This document shows positions 6,091-12,987 of a stretch of DNA of 14,001 nt, piece after piece (within the stretch, counting starts at the first letter, position 1; the number at the start of each line of letters is the position of its first letter). The DNA lies in NCBI RefSeq assembly GCF_034376665.1, contig NZ_JAXMJI010000089.1, positions 1-14,001 of the forward strand. Direction: 5' to 3'. The position numbers and the translations under genes were made by a program. Source of the stretch: Allopontixanthobacter sp034376665 (lineage in GTDB: Bacteria > Pseudomonadota > Alphaproteobacteria > Sphingomonadales > Sphingomonadaceae). The notes under the pieces are model-generated. The model was not told the origin of the DNA. It saw nothing but the letters and a program-made list of their open reading frames with translations, and did no database searches.

Positions 6091-7041
6091 ATGAACCCCG
6101 CAATCAAAACTTTGGGTTTACGGTGCAGTTTTGGCAAGCAGGTCGCCGTGGACGGTATTGAACTCGCGGTCCCTCCAGGCTCGGTATACGGGTTTCTCGG
6201 GCCGAATGGAGCTGGCAAGACGACCACGATCCGGTTGCTGCTTGGCCTGCTGAAGCCCACCGCCGGGAGTGTCCGTATTTTCGGATTGGACGCCCAAAGC
6301 CGGCGCGCCGAGGCAGCCCGACTGATGGGGGCGCTGGTTGAAACGCCCTGCCATTACGATCATCTCACGGCTCGGGAAAATCTCGCCATCACACGAAGGC
6401 TGCTTGGCGCAGCCAAAAGCGATGTCGACCGTGTTCTGGAGACAGTTGATCTAGCCGCGGACGCGGATCGAAGGGTCGGGGGTTTCTCGCTGGGAATGCG
6501 CCAGAGACTGGGCATCGCCCGCGCACTGATCGGCCGGCCACGGCTGCTGCTGCTGGACGAGCCGACCAATGGCCTCGATCCGCACGGCGTGCTCGACGTC
6601 CGCCGCCTGATCGCTAGCCTTGCGGAACGCGAAGGAGTGACCCTGTTCGTATCGAGCCACGTTCTGGCAGAAGTCGAACAGACCGCCACCCATGTCGGGC
6701 TGATGCACAAGGGAAAGCTGCTGCTTCAATCCTCTGTCGCCGCGCTGCGATCCATCCAGACCAAGACCGTGAGGCTGAAAGTCGATCGCACCGACGAGGC
6801 GATCGGGCTGCTTGGGGCGATGGGCTTCGGCTCGGCCCGGCATGGTCAGCACTCTCTGCAGGTCGACGCCAGCTGCGCGGAAGGGGCTGCCCGGGACCTT
6901 GCGGCGATCAACGTCAAGCTGGTCGAGCGGGGCATCAAGGTTTTCGGCCTCGAAGTTTCCGAGCCGTCGCTTGAAGACATCTTCCTCGGCACGATTGCAG
7001 GCGTCCCTGTTCCCGATCGATCCATGTCTCTGGTATCCTGA
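6091..7041 (+). CDS. ABC exporter ATP-binding protein (BcrA-like)
   Basis: A 316-residue ATPase with Walker A GPNGAGKTT (37-45), a Q-loop position with Glu (GALVETPCHYDHLTARENL, 80-98) as in bacitracin and lantibiotic immunity ATPases, signature FSLGMRQR (132-139), Walker B LLLLDEP (152-158) and H-loop SSH (188-190). The tail holds VSEPSLEDIFLG, common to this subgroup. The ATG has an excellent AAGGAGG ribosome site 6 nt upstream. Next on the same strand, 11 bp later, is its permease. It probably drives export or membrane extraction of a toxic peptide or lipid-type compound. The substrate is not shown by sequence. Confidence 0.93.
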   Translation: MNPAIKTLGLRCSFGKQVAVDGIELAVPPGSVYGFLGPNGAGKTTTIRLLLGLLKPTAGSVRIFGLDAQSRRAEAARLMGALVETPCHYDHLTARENLAITRRLLGAAKSDVDRVLETVDLAADADRRVGGFSLGMRQRLGIARALIGRPRLLLLDEPTNGLDPHGVLDVRRLIASLAEREGVTLFVSSHVLAEVEQTATHVGLMHKGKLLLQSSVAALRSIQTKTVRLKVDRTDEAIGLLGAMGFGSARHGQHSLQVDASCAEGAARDLAAINVKLVERGIKVFGLEVSEPSLEDIFLGTIAGVPVPDRSMSLVS

Positions 7042-7052
7042 GAGGAACCGAA

Positions 7053-7781
7053 ATGATTTTTTCTGCAATATATTGCGAGTTTGCGAAGCTGCGCAATTCG
7101 CTCGTCCTGCTGCTTTGCATCGCTGCCCCTGCCATGGTGGCGATCCTGTCAGGATTGATCCTGCTGGACCGATCGGAAGCAACCGACTGGTACATGTTCT
7201 CCATGCAGGCTGCGGCAATGTGGTCCTACTTCATGCTCCCGATGACGGTGACCGCGCTGACCATCTTGATCGCCCAGATCGACCATGGCCCGAAGGCATG
7301 GAACCATCTTCTGGCCTTGCCGGTTCCGCGCTGGCATTTCTATGCGGCCAAGGCGTTCGTGGTGGTAAGCCTCGTCGGGGCCATGAGCGCGGCGCTCGTG
7401 GTTCTGTTGCCAGCTGCCGGGGGCATTGTGGATTTGCTGCTGGCGGATCAGAAGCTGAAGGGAGCATATCCCTGGTTCGGCACAGCATCCCTAATCGCGA
7501 CCATGTTCGCCGGTTCCCTGCTGCTGACCGCAATCCAGCTCTGGGCGTCGCTTCGCTTCCGCAGCTTTGTCCCGCCGCTCATCCTCGGCATCGGCGGCAC
7601 ATTCGTCGCGGTAGCCGCCACCGCATCCAGACAGGGAGCATTCTTCCCTTGGCTTATTCCCACCAATGCACTTGGCGCCGACCCGGAACGAGTGGCTACG
7701 GCCATCCAGATCGGCTTCTACGGGGGGATTGCCGTCGGCATTTTCATGCTGTTCGACATGGGTCATAAGCAAGCCGGGTAA
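7053..7781 (+). CDS. ABC-2 family exporter permease (lantibiotic-immunity type)
   Basis: A 242-residue membrane protein with about six segments: 17-37, 50-72, 103-125, 148-167, 175-192 and 222-238. The N-terminus MIFSAIYCEFAKLRNSLVLL and the motif IAQIDHGPKAWNHLLALPVPR (residues 72-92) match the BcrB/MutE-like permeases in which a cytosolic loop near an H/E-rich turn contacts the ATPase. AGAGGAA before the ATG is the ribosome site. It forms a two-gene exporter with the ATPase at 6091 and would act as a homodimer. No further gene follows on this strand before the fructan locus. Confidence 0.87.
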   Translation: MIFSAIYCEFAKLRNSLVLLLCIAAPAMVAILSGLILLDRSEATDWYMFSMQAAAMWSYFMLPMTVTALTILIAQIDHGPKAWNHLLALPVPRWHFYAAKAFVVVSLVGAMSAALVVLLPAAGGIVDLLLADQKLKGAYPWFGTASLIATMFAGSLLLTAIQLWASLRFRSFVPPLILGIGGTFVAVAATASRQGAFFPWLIPTNALGADPERVATAIQIGFYGGIAVGIFMLFDMGHKQAG

Positions 7782-7855
7782 AATGCAGCTTGAAAGGCTC
7801 TGTGAAAGCAAAATGCACCGACTGGTAAGATGGAGGGACCAGTACCGCTCCGGAC

Positions 7856-7873
7856 TGACCGACCTCTCGGTCA
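7856..7873 (+). terminator. Hairpin after the BcrA-type exporter operon
   Basis: A perfect 7-bp stem TGACCGA/TCGGTCA with a 4-nt loop, 74 bp past the permease stop. No U-run follows, so termination strength is uncertain. Confidence 0.35.
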
Positions 7874-8008
7874 TTCCTGAGCCGTATCCCGAATGAATGA
7901 ACGAAAGGCGGCCAAGGTAGTCTGGCATTCCAAAGGGGATTTGCCGGTCAGTCCGACTAAGCGGACGTTTCCACTGACTTGGCAATCTACCATGCTCACT
8001 TCAATTTG

Positions 8009-8025
8009 ACAGCACCTCGTGCTGT
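8009..8025. terminator. Perfect hairpin between convergent transcripts
   Basis: ACAGCAC and GTGCTGT form a 7-bp stem around CTC, with a further G-U pair possible. It lies about 210 bp past the ROK stop on the - strand and 230 bp past the permease stop on the +. It could act in either direction; no U-run. Confidence 0.3.
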
Positions 8026-8081
8026 TCCCCGCCAGCACCCATCGCACAAAACCGAGGTTTCAATTCGAGGAGGGTTTGGAG

Positions 8082-8315
8082 ATGGTCGTGACCGCTTCTA
8101 TAGTATCATGGAAATTTTCTAATGTCCGCCTACATGCCCATGAACGTATTTTCGGAGCGCCGAATGGGCCCCAGAAAGCAGTCTCGGCCGTTCTCAGTAC
8201 CAACCCGGATCTGGTGGAGGACATTTTTCGGGACTCGCTCAACGCAGAGCGAGGAGCATCGCACCAACCGGACCGGCATCCTCCATCAGTTTGGGCCCGA
8301 CGATCGTGTCCTTGA
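8082..8315 (+). CDS. Doubtful small ORF with strong ribosome site
   Basis: A 77-codon frame starting MVVTASIVSWKFSNV, with GAGGAGGG about 7 nt before the ATG, better than most genes here. I do not recognise the protein. Its first ~52 codons lie in the gene-free gap, but the last 77 bp run antisense through the end of the ROK kinase gene, giving a Pro/Arg-rich tail typical of shadow frames. It may be a gene remnant whose end was lost. Confidence 0.15.
   Translation: MVVTASIVSWKFSNVRLHAHERIFGAPNGPQKAVSAVLSTNPDLVEDIFRDSLNAERGASHQPDRHPPSVWARRSCP
8234..8253 (-). other. Hairpin spanning the ROK kinase stop codon
   Basis: CTCGCTC/GAGCGAG form a perfect 7-bp stem with a 6-nt loop. The TGA stop (8241-8239) is inside it. 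An A-run, not a U-run, follows on the - strand, so it is not a standard terminator. It may protect the mRNA 3' end. Confidence 0.4.
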
Positions 8316-9111
8316 TCCGTTCCGCGTCGAAATCAGTGAGGTACCCTGCCAGCAGGTTCGGCAAAATCTTGACTACGTGTCGGATAATCGCAGGTTGGCC
8401 GATTGACACGCCGCCGCCGAGCACGATCCGCTGCGGCGAGTGGGTCAGGATCAATGCCGCGAGCAATTCGGCGAGGTCGCTTGCCACTTGAATCCATCGC
8501 CCATCGTCCGGGTCGATGGTGGAGGGATCGCAGCCGAAGCGTGCGGCCAATGCTGGCCCGCTGATCAGGCCTTCGATGCAGTCCTTGTGAAACGGACAGG
8601 TGCCCGGGAATACATCCCCCGCCGCACGGCGCGTCCGGATATGGCCGATTTCGGGATGCAGCACGCCGTGGACGGGAATCCCTTCTACCAGCACGCCGCC
8701 GCCAAGTCCGGTGCCGATGGTCAGATATATGACATTCGCGCACCCCTGCGCGGCGCCAAGGCGGTGCTCTGCAATGGCCGCCGCGTTCACATCTGTGTCG
8801 ACAATGATCGGCAATTGCGCCTTGATGCGTGCCGGTCCGACGACGTCAACACCTGTCCAACCAGGTTTCGGCGTTGCGAGTATAGTTCCGTAATCTGCCG
8901 CCATCGGATCGAGTCTGATCGGGCCAAAGCTGGCAATTCCAACCGCTTCGATCGGGATTACGGCATCGAACTCCCGCAAAGCTGCAGAGACCTTTGCCAG
9001 TGTTTCACCGGGCGAAGTCGTGGGAAATTGGATCCTTTGTTCGATTTTGCCCCCGCTGCCCGCGACAACCACCGTCTTTGTTCCGCCCAGCTCGACCCCA
9101 GCGACACGCAT
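8239..9111 (-). CDS. ROK family fructokinase
   Basis: A 290-residue sugar kinase, ATP + D-fructose to fructose 6-phosphate, cytoplasmic. It shows the phosphate loop AGVELGGTKT (4-13), catalytic Asp in the VDTDVNAAAIAEHRLG motif, the glycine-rich TIGTGLGGGVLVEG, and the zinc-site region HPEIGHI...FPGTCPFHKDCIEGLISGPAL. The CPFHxDCxEG pattern with an upstream HPEIGH is diagnostic of the ROK fructokinases. C-terminal IVLGGGVS is the second nucleotide motif. I chose ATG 9111 over TTG 9120 because GAGG is then 9 nt upstream. Only 5 bp separate it from the GH68 stop, so they are one operon. It would phosphorylate fructose released by GH68. Confidence 0.92.
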   Translation of the reverse strand: MRVAGVELGGTKTVVVAGSGGKIEQRIQFPTTSPGETLAKVSAALREFDAVIPIEAVGIASFGPIRLDPMAADYGTILATPKPGWTGVDVVGPARIKAQLPIIVDTDVNAAAIAEHRLGAAQGCANVIYLTIGTGLGGGVLVEGIPVHGVLHPEIGHIRTRRAAGDVFPGTCPFHKDCIEGLISGPALAARFGCDPSTIDPDDGRWIQVASDLAELLAALILTHSPQRIVLGGGVSIGQPAIIRHVVKILPNLLAGYLTDFDAERIKDTIVGPKLMEDAGPVGAMLLALR

Positions 9112-9116
9112 CGGTA

Positions 9117-10277
9117 TCAACCTCTCACAAGCCTGGCGCTTTTGCCATGTAGGTCGATATGCAAGAATGGTGCGAAGGTCCCCCCGAACCGTTCGCGCCG
9201 CCCCACCAATTCAGATTTGGCTGGATCTTCCGGCTGCCAATAATCGACGAAACTGGCTACGCTGAGATCGGGCAAGACCCACCAGCTGTAGGCCTGGGTC
9301 GGTCGCTCCGGCGGATTTGCAAGGACCAGGCCGTGGTCGTTGAGAAGTTCCCACGGGCCATCAAGGCTTGCAGCAGTTGCTCCGTACAGACCGGTAGGTG
9401 CGGTGATCTCCGGCGCGAAAACGCCGCGCTGGGTGGACCAGAAGAGATACAGGCGCCCATCTGATCGCACGATATGCGGCCGCTCCAGTTCGTTATTCAC
9501 CCCGGTCGCGGTGATCAATGGCGGCAACAGCCGGTAATCGCCCGTTTCGTCGGCCCGGGCGATACCGATGACGCCGTCATGGGTCCCAGGTCTTTCGGCA
9601 GATGACCCGGTGAATAGCAAATAGTCGGTCCCGTCGTCGTGACGGAAGCAAGCGGGATCGCGAAATGCCTTGATCTTGCCTGGTTCGCCCACATCCTGAT
9701 CGGCGGGACGATATAATACCCCGTCCGCCCGGAGGATTTCGCGCGGGGTGGACCAGTCCCCAAAAATTTGCTCATCCGACGACAACAAGTCCGCCGATGC
9801 CGCGAAAATACGCTGATGAAAGGTGGCTGCAGCCTCGCCTCTTCGGCCAGCCGCAGTGAAGAACAGCGTCACCTTGCCCAGCTCGCATAGCGCGGAACCG
9901 GACCACAAGCGGCTGCCGGGGGACAGGCCTTCGGGCAGGGTTTCCCCCAGATGTTCGAACCGGTCGCCGCAACGACGAAAATGGTGGATTCTGGCCAGAT
10001 GATGCCGCTGTTCCGGATCGGCCGAACGTGGGGCGGCCAAGGCGAACCATAATTCCCCTCCCCGCCAGGAGCAGGGATTGCCCTGCGCATCCGCCATTGG
10101 CCACGCATCCCAGACATCGAGTGAGTCCGAAGCGAGATGTATCTCGGCTTCGGAAATTACCGGAGCGTATTCGACCGGCCCCTCGCCGAGGCGAGCGAGA
10201 TCCTCGGCCCGCCAGCGCAAGGTGTGCCTGTTCGAACCATCAGGTCCGCCTGGTGTGGAAGCTTTGGCAGCGTGCAT
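9117..10277 (-). CDS. Glycoside hydrolase family 68 (levansucrase/inulosucrase/beta-fructofuranosidase)
   Basis: A 386-residue five-bladed beta-propeller enzyme acting on sucrose by hydrolysis or fructosyl transfer. All three catalytic residues are visible: nucleophile Asp57 in VWDAWP, transition-state stabiliser Asp207 in FRDPACF, and acid/base Glu265 in NNELERPH. Other GH68 marks are LWSGSAL (124-130) and YSWWVLPDL near the end. The length fits the short Gram-negative enzymes. There is no signal peptide: the N-terminus is polar (MHAAKASTPGGPDGSNRHTL). So it is either cytoplasmic or exported without a leader, as reported for Zymomonas enzymes. Its place between a TonB receptor and a fructokinase argues for intracellular sucrose or fructo-oligosaccharide splitting. 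The ribosome site before the ATG is weak (GGAT). Confidence 0.93.
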   Translation of the reverse strand: MHAAKASTPGGPDGSNRHTLRWRAEDLARLGEGPVEYAPVISEAEIHLASDSLDVWDAWPMADAQGNPCSWRGGELWFALAAPRSADPEQRHHLARIHHFRRCGDRFEHLGETLPEGLSPGSRLWSGSALCELGKVTLFFTAAGRRGEAAATFHQRIFAASADLLSSDEQIFGDWSTPREILRADGVLYRPADQDVGEPGKIKAFRDPACFRHDDGTDYLLFTGSSAERPGTHDGVIGIARADETGDYRLLPPLITATGVNNELERPHIVRSDGRLYLFWSTQRGVFAPEITAPTGLYGATAASLDGPWELLNDHGLVLANPPERPTQAYSWWVLPDLSVASFVDYWQPEDPAKSELVGRRERFGGTFAPFLHIDLHGKSARLVRG

Positions 10278-10288
10278 GATCTATCCAG

Positions 10289-10333
10289 CAAGAACAAACG
10301 GGGACAGGCGATATTTGCGATACCACCTGTCCC
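10289..10333 (-). terminator. Intercistronic hairpin with U-rich tail between receptor and GH68 genes
   Basis: On the - strand GGGACAGGTGGTAT pairs with ATATCGCCTGTCCC around a CGCAA loop (10333-10301): 14 pairs, two of them G-U. CGTTTGTTCTTG follows. It starts 14 nt after the receptor stop and ends 23 nt before the GH68 ATG. It looks like an intrinsic terminator or attenuator inside the operon, which would give more receptor than enzyme. Confidence 0.65.
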
Positions 10334-10347
10334 GCTGGGCAAGGCTT

Positions 10348-12837
10348 CTAAAAGTCGAGGCGGACAGAGGCCGAAATTGTGCGGCCTGCTATGGAGCGAG
10401 CACGAATAATGTTGTTTCCGGGAATGGAGCCCTCTTCCGATTCCGTGAAGCCGGTAGTGTCGAACAGATTTGTCGCATTGAGCGAAAATTCGATATCGGA
10501 AACCGGCCGCACCGCAAGAAACGCATTTACCTGGGTGTAACCCGGCAGCACCAGATCGTTATTGTCCTGCGCAAAGCTCTCGGTGGTGCCCACGGCGTTG
10601 ACACCGAGGGTAAAGAAGTCGCTGTCATACTGCGCCGACCCTTGGAAAATCAGATCTGCCTGGCGGCGGGGCGTGTTGCCGACCAGCGCCGCGTTGGTAT
10701 CGTCCTTGATTTCGGCATCAGTCCAGGTCGCCCCGGCAGAAAAGGTCAGCGGCCCGGTACGGTAACGCCCTTCCAGTTCCACGCCATAGGCTTCGAATTC
10801 GCGCACGATGACTTCCAGCGGGGCAATTTCGATGTTGTTTTCTTTGGTCTTGGCGAAGAAGCCCGTGGCGAACAAACCTAGCCCGCCGCTGCGGTATTTG
10901 ATGCCACCTTCAAGCTGCTTCACATCCGCGATCACCCCGTCTTCGGAGGGAACCGAGCCGTCGATCACGCTGACTGCCGGCGAAAACAGAGCGCGGTCGG
11001 CAATATGTCTGCCGCCATCGCTGTACCGGGCAAAGACGGAGAGATTGTCGGCCAGTAGATAGTTGGCTCCGACCGAGTAGGAGAGATAATTGAAGTTGTA
11101 ATCGACGGGGGCGGTGGAGCCTGCAGGAATTAGGCTGGTTTGCGCCTCCGCAGGGTCGATGAAATTGTCGTTGTTGAAATCGAACGACGTGACGCCGTTG
11201 CCGAACCCGGTGTCGGCGCCGGAAATGGTTCCTTTCGCATTACCGAAATCGTACCGGACACTGCCATCCAGTGTCAGATTTCCAGCCTCGAAACTCGCCG
11301 AGGCAAAGGGTGCGTAGGTATCGTACTGAACATCGTAATTGCGCCGGCAGCAATTGCCGAAGAAACTGGCCCCGAAGCCAACGGTGCCGTCCTGTGTGAC
11401 GAGATTCCCGCCAGCGTCCCGCACATCGATCAGCACGGAATTCCCGCCCCCTTCGGTGCTTTGCAGGAACGAGGTCCACAGCCAGTCGGTGTTGATTTCC
11501 TGCCGCGACGCATAGAAGCCGGCGGTGAACGCCAGTTTGTTGCCGCCGATTTCGACTTCGTTCGACAGGCGCAGGTCGTTGGTAAAATTGTCGAGATTGT
11601 TCAGGCGGACGTTGAACAGCACCACACTGGTGATCAATCCGTTCCCGCCGAGCGATGCCGGATCCGTGATCAGCTGACCGCGGTTGGGGCCGCTGGCAAA
11701 GAACAGGCTTGATCCGGCGCCTCCAACACCATCGGCCACATCCTGGGCTTCTCCGACGCTTGCCGGGAAGGGCGAGGTGAAGCCGCCGCTGTTGGACGCA
11801 TAGCGGAAGCGCTCGGTCATCACCCAGCCGCCGCCGAATTCGACCTCTGCTTCTAGCCCGATCGCCTCCGAACGTACGCTCAGCCCATCGCGCATGTTGA
11901 AGCTTCGCGGTTCGTTGTCGCCGTCCAGCGTCAGCGAGTTGGTGATAAACCGCGATTGCAGCGCGGCGGTACCGACGTCGAAATTCGGGAGGCTACTGTA
12001 GACAGGGTCGCTGCCGGTCCCGGTCACCAGGACGGGATATGGCAGGAAGGTAGCCGTATTGTCGTCGAGGTACTTCCCGTAAACGCGGACATAGCCGCCG
12101 GAAAATTCCTTGGTCAAATTTGCCTTGATCTGACCGCCCCGGGATCCTTGGAAGCCCAGTTCGCGGGCGCCTTCGCCAACCCTGGCGTAGCCGCCGACGT
12201 GGAAATACAGATCGGGTCCGATTGCCTTGCCCGCATCGAAGTCGACACGGTAGGTTTCGTAATCGAGGCCTGCGGTCAGCGCAACCGCGCCGCCTTCCTC
12301 GCGGCCGGTCTTGGAGATGAAGTTGATCACCCCGCCCGGCGCGTTGGATGCGAAGGTGGACGCGGAACCGCCGCGGACGGCCTCGACCCGGGCGACCGTG
12401 CGGTCGGCGCGAAGGAAATTGTCGGCGTTGCCAAAGATTATATCGCCGAATTCCAGGACCGGCAGTCCATCTTCCTGAAGCTGGATGTAGCGCGCTCCGC
12501 CGGTCGATACCGGGAGGCCGCGAATGGCGATGTTGGCGTTACCTTCTCCGCCGGACGCTTCAGAACGAATGCCGGGGAGCTGACGGATCAGGTCGGCAGA
12601 GGAGCTGGGATTAAGGTCGGATATCGCTTCGGCGCCGAGGGAACTAACGGAGACGGAGCTTTCCAGCTGATTCTGCCCCCGGGCGACGGCGGTTACGACA
12701 ATCGCAGTGTCTGCGAATTCATCGTCCGCGGCTGCTTCTTGCGAATTGCCGTCCTGTGCGAACGCTGGTGCGGTCAGGCTGGTCACGGCCAAGGCGGTAA
12801 GGGCAGCACTGCCCTTCAGAACATTGAGAAATTTCAT
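10348..12837 (-). CDS. TonB-dependent outer membrane receptor (SuxA-like, sucrose/fructan uptake)
   Basis: An 829-residue outer-membrane active transporter. It has a signal peptide at residues 1-27 (MKFLNVLKGSAALTALAVTS, cleavage APAFA/QDG), a TonB box DTAIVVTA (43-50), a plug domain to about 185 (ADLIRQLPGIRSE, IAIRGLPV, RVEAVRGGSASTFASNAPGG, VINFISKTG), then a 22-strand beta-barrel region ending in the typical aromatic C-terminus SVRLDF. The ATG at 12837 was chosen over an in-frame start at 12891 because the signal peptide begins there and GGAGAGGGGA precedes it. The substrate is inferred from the downstream GH68 and fructokinase and the divergent SLC45-type transporter: sucrose or a fructo-oligosaccharide. 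An odd CC pair (GNCCRRNYD) lies in a predicted loop. Two LacI-type operators lie upstream. Confidence 0.93.
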   Translation of the reverse strand: MKFLNVLKGSAALTALAVTSLTAPAFAQDGNSQEAAADDEFADTAIVVTAVARGQNQLESSVSVSSLGAEAISDLNPSSSADLIRQLPGIRSEASGGEGNANIAIRGLPVSTGGARYIQLQEDGLPVLEFGDIIFGNADNFLRADRTVARVEAVRGGSASTFASNAPGGVINFISKTGREEGGAVALTAGLDYETYRVDFDAGKAIGPDLYFHVGGYARVGEGARELGFQGSRGGQIKANLTKEFSGGYVRVYGKYLDDNTATFLPYPVLVTGTGSDPVYSSLPNFDVGTAALQSRFITNSLTLDGDNEPRSFNMRDGLSVRSEAIGLEAEVEFGGGWVMTERFRYASNSGGFTSPFPASVGEAQDVADGVGGAGSSLFFASGPNRGQLITDPASLGGNGLITSVVLFNVRLNNLDNFTNDLRLSNEVEIGGNKLAFTAGFYASRQEINTDWLWTSFLQSTEGGGNSVLIDVRDAGGNLVTQDGTVGFGASFFGNCCRRNYDVQYDTYAPFASASFEAGNLTLDGSVRYDFGNAKGTISGADTGFGNGVTSFDFNNDNFIDPAEAQTSLIPAGSTAPVDYNFNYLSYSVGANYLLADNLSVFARYSDGGRHIADRALFSPAVSVIDGSVPSEDGVIADVKQLEGGIKYRSGGLGLFATGFFAKTKENNIEIAPLEVIVREFEAYGVELEGRYRTGPLTFSAGATWTDAEIKDDTNAALVGNTPRRQADLIFQGSAQYDSDFFTLGVNAVGTTESFAQDNNDLVLPGYTQVNAFLAVRPVSDIEFSLNATNLFDTTGFTESEEGSIPGNNIIRARSIAGRTISASVRLDF

Positions 12838-12906
12838 CGGAATCCCCTCTCCCAGGAAATCTGGTTCGACCGCTTTGGTGCGATTCGCCACCTTAGCTAC
12901 GGACCA

Positions 12907-12922
12907 TTACAATCGATTGCAA
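12907..12922. promoter_or_regulatory. LacI-type operator 1
   Basis: TTACAATCGATTGCAA, a 16-bp near-perfect palindrome with the central CG typical of LacI-family sites. It lies in the divergent region between the receptor and transporter genes, and its TTGCAA/TTGTAA halves overlap likely core promoter boxes on both strands. Confidence 0.75.
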
Positions 12923-12930
12923 CAGCAAAG

Positions 12931-12946
12931 TTGCAATCGTTTGTAA
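12931..12946. promoter_or_regulatory. LacI-type operator 2
   Basis: TTGCAATCGTTTGTAA. Its reverse complement matches operator 1 in 15 of 16 bases. Centre-to-centre distance is 24 bp, so with the 8-bp spacer the pair makes one 40-bp near-palindrome. Both sites could be filled by one regulator to control both directions. Confidence 0.75.
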
Positions 12947-12987
12947 TTTCGCATACTCACGGTGCCAAGCACACTTGGGAGAGTGGA

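Larger units (their letters stand above)
7782..8238. other. 457-bp gene-poor gap with hairpins
   Basis: No recognisable gene. It holds hairpins at 7856-7873 (TGACCGA-CCTC-TCGGTCA), 7946-7961 (GTCCG-actaag-CGGAC) and 8009-8025 (ACAGCAC-CTC-GTGCTGT). The first may end the exporter transcript (+); the last may end the ROK transcript (-). None has a good U-tract. One short open frame with a strong ribosome site begins at 8082 and is listed separately. Confidence 0.5.

Noticed and set aside
6451..7218. Long - strand open frame across the second ABC ATPase
   Set aside because: Antisense shadow of a gene with clear Walker A/B and signature motifs; the frame is Gln/Arg/Pro-rich without a fold.
6812..7768. 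+ strand frame of 318 codons over the ATPase end and permease
   Set aside because: It is out of frame with both real genes and has a composition rich in Arg, Pro and His instead of membrane helices.
1611..7960. Similar GTCAGTCCG strings near 1611 and 7946 as a possible dispersed repeat
   Set aside because: Only about 9 bases match and the flanks differ, which is within chance for this composition.
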